64,000 nt of DNA from Magnetospirillum sp. 15-1 (GCF_900184795.1 NZ_FXXN01000017.1:1-64000), one strand, 5' to 3'; shown: positions 8,132-17,285, counted from the stretch's first letter. Made by a program: numbers and translations. The notes: generated by a model from the letters alone, not told the origin.

Positions 8132-8560
8132 ATGCCCTCCGTCCGCGAACAAATCCTCGCCGCCCTGCTGGCGCGGCTGGAAACGGTGCCGGATGCCACG
8201 ATCAAACGGGAAGCGCCGCTTCCGGAAACGGTCCCCGCCGGTGGTCTGATCATCCTGCGCGACGGCGATCCCGGCGACCCGGAGGTGCTGCTATCACCGC
8301 TCTCCTATCTCTGGGAACACCAAGCCGAGATCGAGGTCATCCTTCAACGCGGCCAGGACGACGACAGCGCCGCATTGGATGCACTGCTTATGGCGGTGGG
8401 GGACGTCCTGGCGGCCGACCGTTCCCTCGGTGGTCTGGCCGAATGGCTGGAATGGGGCGCTCCCAAGACTTCCGGCCTAGCCATCGACGGCGCCGCCGCG
8501 CTGCGGGGAGCCACGGTGCCGCTCACCATTCACTACGGCTCCAGCGACCCGTTGGGCTGA
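8132..8560 (+). CDS. Tail terminator-like minor tail protein (gpU position)
   Basis: A 142-residue protein starting VREQILAALLARLETVPDAT after an initial MPS. It has the alpha/beta pattern of small tail terminator/completion proteins and sits before the tube gene, as lambda U does before V. AAGGA at 8121-8125 gives a six-base spacer to ATG 8132. Family assignment comes mostly from position; the sequence itself is not distinctive. Confidence 0.6.
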   Translation: MPSVREQILAALLARLETVPDATIKREAPLPETVPAGGLIILRDGDPGDPEVLLSPLSYLWEHQAEIEVILQRGQDDDSAALDALLMAVGDVLAADRSLGGLAEWLEWGAPKTSGLAIDGAAALRGATVPLTIHYGSSDPLG

Positions 8561-8588
8561 CCCACACCTTAATATATGGGAGTTCCCC

Positions 8589-9548
8589 ATGGCGAAGACT
8601 CGGGCCTACGGCGCCGATTGCACCCTGCTGGCCGCCTTCGAGACGGTTTACGGCACGCTTCCGGCCGACGGCTATGGGCGGTTGTCGTTCAAGGACTCCA
8701 GCCTGGGGGCCGAGCGACCGCTGGGTTACGACCCGCTGCTGGGCCAGGGTCGCGACGCCCAGGACCCGTTCTACGAGGCGATCAAGGACGAGGGCGATAT
8801 CGGTGTGCCGCTGGATGTGCGGGCGCTCGGCTTCTGGCTGAAGGGCCTGTTCGGCGCCCCCGCCACCAGCGATAACGGTGACGGCAGCTTCGACCATGTC
8901 TTCACCTCGGGCGGCACGCTGCCCAGCCTCGCCATCGAGATCGGCCACGCCCAACTGGCAGCACCGAAGTTCTTCCGCCATGGCGGCGCCAAGCTGGACA
9001 AGCTGTCCTTCGACATGGCCCGCTCCGGTGCCGCCAATGCCAGCATCGGGGTGATCGCCCAGGGCGAGGCCGAGTCCGCGATCACCATCGATGCCAGCCC
9101 GACCAGCTTCGCCCTGAAGCGGTTCAGCCAGGGCAGCGGCACCATCCGGGTCGGCGGCGGCCAACTGGCCAACGTGGTGGGCGGCAAGCTGTCCTTTTCC
9201 AACAATCTGGAGCGGGTCGAAACCATCCGCGCCGACGGCCTGATCGACGGCGTGGACGAAACCGAGGCCACCGCCGAAGGCTCGGTAGATATCCGCTTTG
9301 GCACCGACACCACGCTGACCACCGCCATCGCAGCCGAGAGCCCGGTGGCGATGGAATACGGCTTCACCATTCCCGGCTCGGCCTTCGCCCTGACCTTCCA
9401 TCTGCCCCGCGTCTTCTTGCCCAAGAAGAAGCAGGAGATCAAAGGCCCCGGCGGCATCCAGGCCAGCTACGACTGGCGCGCGGCCCGTGATCCGGTGGCG
9501 GGGTATCTGCTCCGCGTCACCCTGGTCAACGACGTGACGGGGTATTGA
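8589..9548 (+). CDS. Major tail tube protein
   Basis: A 319-residue protein that should form the stacked rings of the tail tube. The N-terminus KTRAYGADCTLLAAFETVYG and the IKDEGDIGVPLDVRALGFWL region are typical of phage tube proteins of this type. It is followed directly by the tail-assembly chaperone pair, as in lambda V-G-T. It is longer than lambda V, and the middle contains a SITIDASPTSF-like beta region that could be an added surface domain. Confidence 0.85.
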   Translation: MAKTRAYGADCTLLAAFETVYGTLPADGYGRLSFKDSSLGAERPLGYDPLLGQGRDAQDPFYEAIKDEGDIGVPLDVRALGFWLKGLFGAPATSDNGDGSFDHVFTSGGTLPSLAIEIGHAQLAAPKFFRHGGAKLDKLSFDMARSGAANASIGVIAQGEAESAITIDASPTSFALKRFSQGSGTIRVGGGQLANVVGGKLSFSNNLERVETIRADGLIDGVDETEATAEGSVDIRFGTDTTLTTAIAAESPVAMEYGFTIPGSAFALTFHLPRVFLPKKKQEIKGPGGIQASYDWRAARDPVAGYLLRVTLVNDVTGY

Positions 9549-9550
9549 TC

Positions 9551-10066
9551 ATGATCCGCCTGACCATCCCCAAGGAACCCTACTGGATCGATCTGCCCCA
9601 CGGGGTAAAGGTGTTCGTGCGCCCGCTGACTACGGCGGTGTACGAGGCCGCCCGTGCCCGAGGCTGGCGCATGGCCCGCGCCATCGCCGCCGAACATGCC
9701 GATCTGAAAGCCGCCGGGGCCGACATCACCGGCCTGCCCGATCTGTCCGACGAGGACGCCCTGGCCGGTCTGTCGCAGATGCTGTTCGCCCAAGGTCTGG
9801 CGCGATCCGCCATCACCAAATGGGAAGGTGTGCTGGATGCCGGTGACCAGCCCGCCGAGATCTCCGACACAGCCATCGCCGAGTTGATGCAGCTTCCCCG
9901 CATGGCCGAGGGCTTCGTCGTCCAGTACACCGAAACCCATGAAGCGGTCATCGCCGAGGGAAACGTCTCCAGGCCCGCGCCGAATGGCACTTCGGCGGCG
10001 GGCCGGAATACTGCCGAGGCTGCGGTGGAAACTGCGACTGCCCCTATGACCGCAACGCCCCCCTGA
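9551..10066 (+). CDS. Tail assembly chaperone gpG-like (0-frame product)
   Basis: A 171-residue protein starting at ATG 9551, five bases past the tube gene stop. The N-terminal beta part IRLTIPKEPYWIDLPHGVKV and the helical core fit tail-assembly chaperones that coat the tape measure before tube growth. Codon 137 onward overlaps a second coding frame, and a GGGAAAC slippery heptamer sits there. The last 35 residues (VSRPAPNG...) are low complexity, as expected where two frames share DNA. Confidence 0.8.
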   Translation: MIRLTIPKEPYWIDLPHGVKVFVRPLTTAVYEAARARGWRMARAIAAEHADLKAAGADITGLPDLSDEDALAGLSQMLFAQGLARSAITKWEGVLDAGDQPAEISDTAIAELMQLPRMAEGFVVQYTETHEAVIAEGNVSRPAPNGTSAAGRNTAEAAVETATAPMTATPP

Positions 10067-10278
10067 CCGAATCCGGTTGGCAAGCCTGGGAATTGCTGAC
10101 CGGTTCCATCGGCGCCATTCGTATCGGCCCGCGTGGCGGCATCACCGGCCTCGACCTTCCGGCCCTGCTGATCCAGGCCGAGGCCATGGGTTACGACCAG
10201 CCCCTGCTGGCGAGGCTGCTGCCGTTCGCCGAGCGGGGCATGGTGACGGGGGCGGCGAAGCTGACTGCGGAACCATGA
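9551..10278 (+). CDS. gpGT-like tail chaperone made by -1 programmed frameshifting
   Basis: Slipping back one base at 9958-9964 moves ribosomes from the G frame into a frame that stays open to TGA 10276-10278. The added T domain of about 104 residues reads RLQARAEWHFGGGPEYC, then a four-cysteine cluster CRGCGGNCDC, then TESGWQAWELL and GYDQPLLARLL. It has natural composition and no good start of its own. Lambda makes gpGT in the same way to recruit tail tube protein to the tape measure. Confidence 0.8.
9958..9964 (+). promoter_or_regulatory. -1 ribosomal frameshift site GGGAAAC
   Basis: In the G frame it reads G GGA AAC, matching the X XXY YYZ rule; lambda uses GGGAAAG at the same place. The -1 frame is open from here to 10278, and the 0 frame ends at 10066. 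I see no obvious strong stem directly downstream. Confidence 0.8.
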
Positions 10279-10302
10279 TCGGGGCGATTGCCCCGAACCC
10301 CA

Positions 10303-10327
10303 TCCGGGAGGTCGCGGACCTCCCGGA
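10303..10327 (+). other. Perfect 11-bp hairpin between GT and tape measure genes
   Basis: TCCGGGAGGTC (10303-10313) and its exact complement (10317-10327) are separated by GCG. No T-run follows, so it is not a standard intrinsic terminator. It may protect mRNA ends, attenuate, or pace expression between the chaperones and the tape measure gene. Confidence 0.6.
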
Positions 10328-10360
10328 CCCACCCTGAATTATTGAGAAAAAACTGAAGGT

Positions 10361-10379
10361 CCGGAAGCTGTGCTTCCGG
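10361..10379 (+). other. Second perfect hairpin before the tape measure gene
   Basis: CCGGAAGC (10361-10368), loop TGT, GCTTCCGG (10372-10379). A third GC hairpin (GCGGGC, AGCC, GCCCGC) follows near 10387-10402. Together with the 11-bp hairpin they fill the 147-base gap between the GT stop and the likely tape measure start. Confidence 0.55.
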
Positions 10380-10425
10380 GCGGGTGCGGGCAGCCGCCCG
10401 CTCGCGATGGCGAAAGTACGCCCCC

Positions 10426-13398
10426 ATGGCCACCAAATCCCTCTCCATCCGCCTGTCCCTGCAGGACGGCGAAACCGTGCGCCGCGCCCTGCTGCAACTG
10501 GGCGAGGACGGGCAGAAGGCGCTGGCCCGGATCGAAGGGGCCGCCCAGCCCGCGTCGAAGTCGCTGCTGGCCATGAATGCCGCCAGCCAGGATATCCAGG
10601 GCGGCATGGCGGGGTTTGCTTCCCGGCTTGGCCCCATTGGCTCGGTGATGATGGCGCTGGGACCGGCGGGGCTGGCGGCGGGCGCGGCCATCGGCTTCTT
10701 CGGCAAGGCCATGGTCGAGTCCACCATCAAGGTGGAAAGCCTGGAAGCCCGCCTCAAGGGGCTGGTCGGCGCCGCCGCCCTGTCTGAGACCACCAGCTAT
10801 CTCTATGCCCAGGCTCAGAAGACCGGCACCGCCCTGGAGACGGTGGTCGGGGCCTATTCCCGGCTGGCCGTGTTGCAGAAAGCCGGGATCATCACCACCG
10901 GTGAATCTCGTGCCCTGCTGGAGGGCTTCCAGTCCACCGCCATCGCGCTGGGTGCGTCGTCCGAGCAGTTGGAGCAGTCGCTGTTCGGTCTGGCCCAGGG
11001 GCTGTCGTCGGGCACATTGCGGGCCGAGGAGCTCAACCAGATCGTCGAGCCCATGCCGGGCCTGCTCCAGGCTCTCGACCGGGCCGCCGCTCTGCCCTCG
11101 GGCGGGTTCCGTCAGATGGTCACCCAGGGCAAGGTCACGGCGGATTTCTTCCGCGACACCCTGATCAAGGCGTTGCGGGGCTTCGACGAAGCCGCCAAGG
11201 AAAGCGCCGACACCGCCGAGCGGTCCTTCACCCGCATGGCCAATGCTTGGGCTGCCTTCACCAACGCCCCCTGGCTGCGCAAGGTTCTGTCGGGCGGCGC
11301 CAATGCTGGGGCGGCGACACTGGAATCGCTGACGCCGGGGGAATCCTCGGTCAAGACGCGGCTGGCCGATCTGGATCGCCGTATCGCCGCCCTGGGGGGC
11401 GAGCAGGCCCTCGACAAGCCGTTGCCCGCCGGAACCCATTCCGTGGTGGTGATGGCGGTCAGGGAGGAGAACGAGGAACTGCGCCGCCTGCTGGCCGAAC
11501 GCCAGGATGTCGCCGCCGATCTCGACGAGATCACCCGCAAGCGGGCAGGCATGGAAGCCCAGGCCAAGATGGAGCGCGACCGGGTCCGGGCCGAGCAGCG
11601 CGAGCCGACCTATATCGAGAAGCTGTCCGATCTTAAATTCGAGGTGGAATGGCAGGAGAAGCTGAATACGGCCCGCGCCGCCGGCAACGCCGAGTTCTCC
11701 CGCACCAAGGCCCAATACGAGGCGGCCAAGGGCTTTCGCCAGATCGAAAAGGAGCTGTTCCAGCAAGGCGGCGTCTATCGCACCCAGCCCAAGGAACAGG
11801 AGATCAAGGATCTGCTGGCCCGCGAGGCCGAAGCCAAGGGGGCGGGCGAAATGTCGGCCCAGGCCCAGGCCGAGGTGCTGGGGCTGAACCTCCAGGCCCG
11901 TGGCCAGGAGCGTCTGGCCGAAGCCGCCCGCATCGGCGGACAGGCCCAGATCGACGCGGCCCGCGCCGCCAAGGTGCTGGAATTCGCCTTCAAGAATAAC
12001 GGCGCGGCGGTGGCCGAATACGACCGGGCGCTGCGCCGCATCGATGCCGCCAAACTGTTGGAGCAGAAGAACGGCCTGATCCGCACCATGGATCAGGAAG
12101 CCGCCGCCAATGACCGCCTCGCCGATGCGGCCAAAGGCTCGGTGGCCGACACCATCCTGGCGGAGCGGACCAATTGGCTGGCCGAAGAGGCCTCCAAGGG
12201 ACTGACCGATGCCAATGGCGAACTGGCAGCCTCCTACGCCCAGGTGCAGAAATCGCGCGCCAACAGCGAGGCGGCCCGCGCGGTTGCCGATCTGGAACGG
12301 GAGATCGATGCCCAAATGCGGTTGGCGGCGGCGGTGCGCAGCAGTGATCGCAACCGCGTTCGCACCGTCACCATCGACAATGACGTGGCCAAATTCGCCC
12401 GCGGCCACAAGCTGGCCGAAGACGATCCCAAGGTGGACGAATATCGGGCGGCCCGCTCGCGGCAATATGCCGAAGCGGTCAAGGACGAGGCCCGACAAAC
12501 CACTCTGGCCTACGACGCCACCCTGCGATTCAAGGATGAACTGGCCAAGCTGAACGAGCAGCGGGCCTCGGGCGCCCTCACCGAGGAAGCCTACGCCCGC
12601 CGCTACCAGGAATTGGAGCAGGACAAACTGGCCGCCAGCCGCGACTGGCAGGATGGCGCCATCCGGGCGGTGCGGGCCTATGCCGACGAGGCCAGCAATG
12701 CCGCCGCCAGTGCCGAGCGGGCCATGTCCGGGGCATTGCGGGCCAGCGAGGATGCCTTCGTCAAATGGGCCATGACCGGCAAGCTGGCCGGGCAGGATCT
12801 GTTCAACAGCCTGGCCGAGGAGGCGTTGCGGGCGGCATGGCGCATGTCGGTGGTGGCGCCGCCGTTCGGTGGAGCCGGTGGCGGCATCTTCGGCGGCATG
12901 ATCGCCGGCATCGGCGGCTGGTTCTCCGGTGGCGGCGGTGGTTCCGTCCCAGTGCCCGATACCGGCAATTTCGCCATCGCCCATTCGGGCGGCCTGATTG
13001 GTCTCGACCGGCTGGAAACCCGGAGGTTGGATCCGGCGGTGTTCATCGGCGCGTCCCGCTTCCATCGGGGCGGTCTGGTGGGGGGCGAGGTGCCGATCAT
13101 CGCCCAGAAGGGTGAGGAGGTGCTGACGCGGGGCGATCCCCGTCATCGCTTCAACCTGCGTTCCCGCGACGATGTTCCGGTGAGCGTCAGCGTGCCGGTT
13201 TCGGTCAATATCCAGACGCCGCAGGGGACACAGGCCCGGACAGTGCAGCGGCGCGATTCCGGCGGCGGCCTGACGCTCGACATCATCGTCGAGCAGATCA
13301 CCGATGCCATGTCCGGCGACATCGTCCGCGGCCAGGGCATCGCCCCGGTGCTGGAGCGGCAATACGGACTCAACCGCGCCAACGGGGCTTATCGATGA
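10426..13398 (+). CDS. Tail tape measure protein
   Basis: A 990-residue protein that sets tail length and is probably ejected with the DNA. The N-terminal part has a hydrophobic segment (SVMMALGPAGLAAGAAIGFF) and the tape-measure domain with GTALETVVGAYSRLAVLQKA and LSSGTLRAEELNQIVEPMPG. The middle, about 330-780, is long, charged and helical. The C-terminus is Gly-rich and hydrophobic, then HSGGLIGLDRLETRRLD. I prefer ATG 10426; a GTG at 10384 would add 14 residues. It overlaps the next gene by ATGA. Confidence 0.92.
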   Translation: MATKSLSIRLSLQDGETVRRALLQLGEDGQKALARIEGAAQPASKSLLAMNAASQDIQGGMAGFASRLGPIGSVMMALGPAGLAAGAAIGFFGKAMVESTIKVESLEARLKGLVGAAALSETTSYLYAQAQKTGTALETVVGAYSRLAVLQKAGIITTGESRALLEGFQSTAIALGASSEQLEQSLFGLAQGLSSGTLRAEELNQIVEPMPGLLQALDRAAALPSGGFRQMVTQGKVTADFFRDTLIKALRGFDEAAKESADTAERSFTRMANAWAAFTNAPWLRKVLSGGANAGAATLESLTPGESSVKTRLADLDRRIAALGGEQALDKPLPAGTHSVVVMAVREENEELRRLLAERQDVAADLDEITRKRAGMEAQAKMERDRVRAEQREPTYIEKLSDLKFEVEWQEKLNTARAAGNAEFSRTKAQYEAAKGFRQIEKELFQQGGVYRTQPKEQEIKDLLAREAEAKGAGEMSAQAQAEVLGLNLQARGQERLAEAARIGGQAQIDAARAAKVLEFAFKNNGAAVAEYDRALRRIDAAKLLEQKNGLIRTMDQEAAANDRLADAAKGSVADTILAERTNWLAEEASKGLTDANGELAASYAQVQKSRANSEAARAVADLEREIDAQMRLAAAVRSSDRNRVRTVTIDNDVAKFARGHKLAEDDPKVDEYRAARSRQYAEAVKDEARQTTLAYDATLRFKDELAKLNEQRASGALTEEAYARRYQELEQDKLAASRDWQDGAIRAVRAYADEASNAAASAERAMSGALRASEDAFVKWAMTGKLAGQDLFNSLAEEALRAAWRMSVVAPPFGGAGGGIFGGMIAGIGGWFSGGGGGSVPVPDTGNFAIAHSGGLIGLDRLETRRLDPAVFIGASRFHRGGLVGGEVPIIAQKGEEVLTRGDPRHRFNLRSRDDVPVSVSVPVSVNIQTPQGTQARTVQRRDSGGGLTLDIIVEQITDAMSGDIVRGQGIAPVLERQYGLNRANGAYR

Positions 13399-13871
13399 TC
13401 CGCTTTCCCGCCACCTTGCCCATGCCGCTGGCGGAACCCTATGCGGTCAAGCCCGCCGACGGGGTGGTCCGCACCGACATGGAGCAAGGACCGGCCCGCC
13501 AGCGCCGCGAATTCACCCAAGTTCCCACCAAGATCCCGCTGAAGTGGCGCTTCACCGACGCCCAATACGCGGTGTTCGACGCCTGGTACCAGTGGAAGGG
13601 CAGGGCCGGAGCGGAGTGGTTCATCATTCCGCTGCGCAGTGGCCTCGGGGTGATCGACCACGTCGCCCGCTTCACCCGGCAGTACGAGGCCCCGCTGTCC
13701 TCGGGCGGTTTCTGGCTGGTGACGGTGGAACTGGAGGTCCGCGACCGCCCGGTGCTGTCCGAGGCGGAGCTGGACATCCTGCTCGATAGTTCCTGGGCCG
13801 ACCTGTCCGGGGCGGTCACCGGTCTCGACATCCTCGCCAACGCCACGCTTTACGCCGCCATCGGAGCCTGA
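13395..13871 (+). CDS. Minor tail protein (gpM-like position)
   Basis: A 158-residue protein immediately after the tape measure gene, overlapping it by ATGA. WRFTDAQYAVFDAWYQWKGR followed by GFWLVTVELEVRDRPVLSE is typical of small distal-tail proteins next to the tape measure. In lambda this slot is gpM. It should join the tip complex. Family naming is by context; coding itself is clear. Confidence 0.65.
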   Translation: MIRFPATLPMPLAEPYAVKPADGVVRTDMEQGPARQRREFTQVPTKIPLKWRFTDAQYAVFDAWYQWKGRAGAEWFIIPLRSGLGVIDHVARFTRQYEAPLSSGGFWLVTVELEVRDRPVLSEAELDILLDSSWADLSGAVTGLDILANATLYAAIGA

Positions 13872-13876
13872 CTCTC

Positions 13877-15247
13877 ATGACCATCAAAGACGACCTTCTG
13901 GCGGCCACCGCCAAGGCCGGGGCGGCGGCGCGGATCCTGCACGACGTGGCCAACGGTCCCGCCTCGGGCCCGGGGTCGACCATCGTCACCGGGGCGGGTG
14001 CGGTGAAATCCCTGGCCAGGGCGGTGGGCGACCTGGAGGAGGCGGCGACGGGTTCCGCCGCTGTTGCCGCCGCCGCTGCTGCCCAGGCGGCGGCGGACAA
14101 AGCCGCCGCCGACGCCTCGGCCACTGTCGCTGCCGCCTCGTCCGCGACCGCCACGACGCAGGCGGACATCGCCACCACCCAGGCCGCCGCCGCATCCGTT
14201 TCCTCCTCCTCCGCCGCCGGCCACGACAGCACCGCGGCGGCCAGTGCCGCCGCTGCCCGTGCCGATCGGCTGCTGTGCGATGCCGATGTCGCGTCGACGG
14301 CCGCGAATGCCGCGGCAACGTCCGCTTTGGCCGCAGCCGCGGCCGGGGACGCTGCTTCGGCTGCCGCCTCCGCCGAGGCGGCCATCGTGGCGAAGATCAA
14401 TTGGCGGGGGACATGGTCGGGCGTGGCGGAGTACGGGACCCATGACGCCGTGGCGCTGTCGGGGGCGTCGTACATCGCCATCGCCCCCAATACCAACCAG
14501 CCGCCGCCCAATGCCACCTGTTGGGACGTGCTGGCCGCCAAGGGGGCCAACGGTTCCGGTGCCGGGGATATGCTGGGCGCCAATAACCTTTCCGACGTGG
14601 CGGACCCGGCGGCGGCGAGAACCAATCTCGGCCTGGGGACCGCCGCGACGACGGCAGCGGCGGCTTACGCGACGGCCGCCCAGGGCGCCACGGCGGATAG
14701 TGCCGCCCAGAAATCCGCCAATCTTTCAGATCTGACCGACAAGACCTCGGCAAGGACCAATCTCGGCATCGCGACGGTGGGCAATACCGGAGCCTATGCC
14801 GACCTGACGGGCAAGCCCGCCCTCGGCACGGCCGCCGCCCTGAATGCGGATGCCGATGCGACGCTGGCCTCCAACAGTGATTCGGCGCTGCCCAGCCAGA
14901 AGGCAGTGAAAACCTACGTGGCGACGGTTCCGCAGAACAGCAGGTCGGCGGCGTACACCACCGTGCTTACCGATGCCGGCAAGCACATTCTTCATCCATC
15001 CGCCGATAGCGCGGCGCGGACGATCACCATCGACAGCAACGCCAATGTGGCCTACCCGATCGGCACGGCCATCACCTTCGTCAATCAGCACGGCGCCGGA
15101 ATCGTCACCATCGCCATCGCCGGCGACACCCTGCGGCTGGCCGGTGCGGGCTCGACGGGGGCGCGCACCCTGGCGGCCGACGGCATGGCGACGGCGCTCA
15201 AGATCGCCAGCACGGAATGGATCATCTCCGGCACGGGACTGACCTGA
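13877..15247 (+). CDS. Alanine-rich tail fibre protein
   Basis: A 456-residue fibre. Residues about 55-170 are extremely Ala/Thr/Ser rich with heptad character, a likely trimeric coiled coil. Then comes a carbohydrate-binding-like patch (INWRGTWSGVAEYGTHDAV, resembling ChtBD3-type modules). Two phage-fibre repeats follow (NLSDVADPAAARTNLGLG and NLSDLTDKTSARTNLGIA) before a beta-rich tip. It likely recognises the host surface. Its stop overlaps the start of the next fibre gene (TGATG). Confidence 0.8.
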   Translation: MTIKDDLLAATAKAGAAARILHDVANGPASGPGSTIVTGAGAVKSLARAVGDLEEAATGSAAVAAAAAAQAAADKAAADASATVAAASSATATTQADIATTQAAAASVSSSSAAGHDSTAAASAAAARADRLLCDADVASTAANAAATSALAAAAAGDAASAAASAEAAIVAKINWRGTWSGVAEYGTHDAVALSGASYIAIAPNTNQPPPNATCWDVLAAKGANGSGAGDMLGANNLSDVADPAAARTNLGLGTAATTAAAAYATAAQGATADSAAQKSANLSDLTDKTSARTNLGIATVGNTGAYADLTGKPALGTAAALNADADATLASNSDSALPSQKAVKTYVATVPQNSRSAAYTTVLTDAGKHILHPSADSAARTITIDSNANVAYPIGTAITFVNQHGAGIVTIAIAGDTLRLAGAGSTGARTLAADGMATALKIASTEWIISGTGLT

Positions 15248-15755
15248 TGAGCGCCGTGCATCAGATGCTGGCGGCGGCCGGCGGTAGAGTTCGTCCCGTG
15301 GTGACGGGCGGAATCATGACGGAGGCGGGCGGTTACCGTATCCATACGTTCACCTCGTCCGGAGTTTTGGAGGTCGTAAGCGGGCCGGTGGACGTTGAAT
15401 ACCTTGTCGTTGGCGGCGGTGGCGGCGCCTACTCATCAGGCAACGGGGAATATTTTGGCTGGGGCGGCGGCGGCGGTGGCGCCGGGGATTTTCGTACAGG
15501 CAGTGAAAATATTTCCCAGGGTACATATCCCGTCGTTATTGGCGCCGGGGGTAGCGGAAGCACTTCTGGATATATTAATTCAAGCAACGGCTCGCAAAGC
15601 TCGTTTAATTCCCTGATATCTATTGGTGGGGGCGGAGTAGACGGGGAAATTGATGGGAATGGTAAAAGCGGCGCATCCGGAGGTGGTGGATGCGGCTGGG
15701 GGACGGGTGATGTGTTTGCCGGTGGCGGGGCGACAGGGGCTAGGCCGTAGACTCA

Positions 15756-16519
15756 TTACGCGGCGCACCAAATGCGCAGGGCGACGAGCTTTACGGCGGC
15801 GAGGAAATTCCGTGGGTCTTTGTCATAGCGGGTGGCGATCCCCCGGAAGTGTTTGATCTTGTTGAAGAAGCGTTCGACCAGATTGCGCTGGCGATAGACC
15901 CAGGCGGAAAAGGCGAAGGTGCCCTTGCGGTTGGACCTGACCGGGATGTTGGCCCAGGTCTTGTTCTTCTCGGCCAAGGCCCGAATGGCGTTGCTGTCAT
16001 AGCCCTTGTCGGCCAGCAGGGTTGAGCCGTCGCCCAAGGCTCCATCGAGCAAGGCTTCGGCCTCGACGCTGTCGTGGACCTGCCCGGCGGTCAGGCGCAG
16101 GGTGACGGGACGGCCTTCCGCATCGACGAGCGCGTGGATTTTGCTGGTGAGCCCCCCACGGGAACGTCCCATGCTGCCATCGTCGAGAGCCCCTTTTTTC
16201 CCGTGGCCCCGTGTTGGTGAACGCGGACACAGGTCGAGTCGATCATGATGATGTCGCCATCGTAAGCCTTGGAGATTTCCTCCAGAAGCCGGTCCCAGAC
16301 GCCCGCCTTGCGCCAGCGGACGAACCGGTTGTAGCAGGTGGTCGATGGGCCGTAGCGCTCGGGAACTTCCGCCCAAGGCGAGCCCGTGCGGAACCGCCAC
16401 AGGATACCGTTCAGGACCCGACGGTCATCAACCCGAGGCACGCCGCGAGGCTTGTTCGGAAGCAAGGGCTCGATGATCGACCATTCGTGATCCGTCAACT
16501 CGTACCGCCGCCGTGCCAT
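15756..16519 (-). CDS. IS5-family transposase, two frames joined by -1 frameshift
   Basis: OrfA starts at ATG 16519 (ARRRYELTDHEWSIIEPLLP) and carries the first catalytic Asp in DIIMIDSTCVRVHQHG. OrfB carries the second Asp in LLADKGYDSNAIRAL and the Glu in RNLVERFFNKIKHFRG. The frames meet at an A AAA AAG heptamer (plus 16193-16199); a -1 slip there joins GKKG to ALDDGSMGRSRGG. The DDE core is complete in the fusion. OrfA alone ends at 16091, OrfB at 15756. Confidence 0.88.
16193..16199 (-). promoter_or_regulatory. Transposase frameshift site AAAAAAG
   Basis: Minus-strand A AAA AAG in the OrfA frame, a classic -1 slippery heptamer used by many insertion sequences. It lies just where the OrfA and OrfB sequences must be joined to give a full catalytic domain. 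Confidence 0.75.
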
Positions 16520-16949
16520 CAATGCCCTCCGTGCCAGAGGGAATCGTTGAATCACGACGCGCGACGAAGGGGAAGCCTGTTTATGAGTTTACGGCCTAAT
16601 GGGCACATCGGTGGAAGCGGGTCAGGACCTTATTATGCGGGCGGCGGCGGTGGCGGCGCTGCGACAGCCGGTGGCAATGGCGGTAGTTCTGGGGGTAATG
16701 GAGGCAATGGATTGGCGAATACCTATGCGGGGGAGTTAACTTATTATGCGGGTGGTGGTGGAGGCGGTGGCGGCTATGGCTCAGGTGCCGGGGCCGGCGG
16801 TATCGGCGGCGGTGGAAGTAATGGGGCGAATGGAACCGTAAATAGTGGCGGTGGTGGTGGCAGCCCTGCGACAAATAGCTCCTATAGTACCGGCGGACAC
16901 GGCGGTTCCGGCATCGTCATCGTCCGCTACAAAATCTAGGGAGAGAAGC

Positions 16950-17285
16950 ATGGCGCATTTTGCCGAAATCGATGACGGCAGCCGCGTCCTGCGCGTGCTG
17001 GTCGTTCCGGACGATCAGGAGCACCGGGGCCAGGACTACCTGGCACTCGACCTGGGCCTGGGCGGCCGCTGGGTGCGGACCAGCTACAACGCCAGCATAC
17101 GGTATAACTTCGCCGGTAACGGCTACACCTACGATCCCGGCCGCGACGCCTTCGTGCCGCCCCGGCTCGGCGAAGACTGGGTGCTGGACGAAGCCACATG
17201 CCGATGGGACCCGCCTATCCCCTATCCGTCGGATGGCGGACCATATCGCTGGAATAAGGAGGATGGCGGGTGGATACCGGCCTGA
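16950..17285 (+). CDS. Small phage fibre-associated protein
   Basis: A 111-residue protein after the interrupted fibre gene. It begins MAHFAEIDDGSRVLRVLVVP and contains the pattern GRWVRTSYNASIRYNFAGNG then YTYDPGRDAFVPPR. Similar short proteins occur next to fibre genes in marine and alphaproteobacterial phages; their function is unknown, perhaps structural or fibre assembly. GGGAGAG precedes ATG 16950. An upstream in-frame extension is only a shadow of the Gly-rich gene. A terminator follows within 45 bases. Confidence 0.65.
   Translation: MAHFAEIDDGSRVLRVLVVPDDQEHRGQDYLALDLGLGGRWVRTSYNASIRYNFAGNGYTYDPGRDAFVPPRLGEDWVLDEATCRWDPPIPYPSDGGPYRWNKEDGGWIPA

Larger units (their letters stand above)
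15743..16596 (-). mobile_element. IS5-family (IS427-like) insertion sequence, 854 bp
   Basis: Ends are imperfect inverted repeats, GGCCGTAGACTCATTA on the left and GGCCGTAAACTCATAA on the right (14 of 16 match). They are flanked by a TA target duplication (15741-15742 and 16597-16598), typical of the IS427 group. One transposase is encoded in two overlapping frames on the minus strand. The element looks complete and may be active. Confidence 0.9.
15247..16939 (+). pseudogene. Glycine-rich tail fibre/adhesin gene interrupted by an IS5-family element
   Basis: The 5' part (15247-15742) encodes FTSSGVLEVVSGPVDVEYLV then a Gly-rich sequence; the 3' part (16599-16939) continues YYAGGGGGG and ends GGHGGSGIVIVRYKI. 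This is the common architecture of Gly-rich phage tail-tip proteins. Removing 15743-16596 plus one TA duplicate joins ...GATGA to NGHIGGSG... in one frame with no stop, so the gene was intact before insertion. With the IS present the product is cut after about 167 residues. Confidence 0.88.

Noticed and set aside
10339-13362. A 1007-codon open frame antisense to the tape measure gene
   Set aside because: Gly/His/Gln-rich shadow typical of high-GC genes read backwards; the forward frame has clear tape-measure domains.
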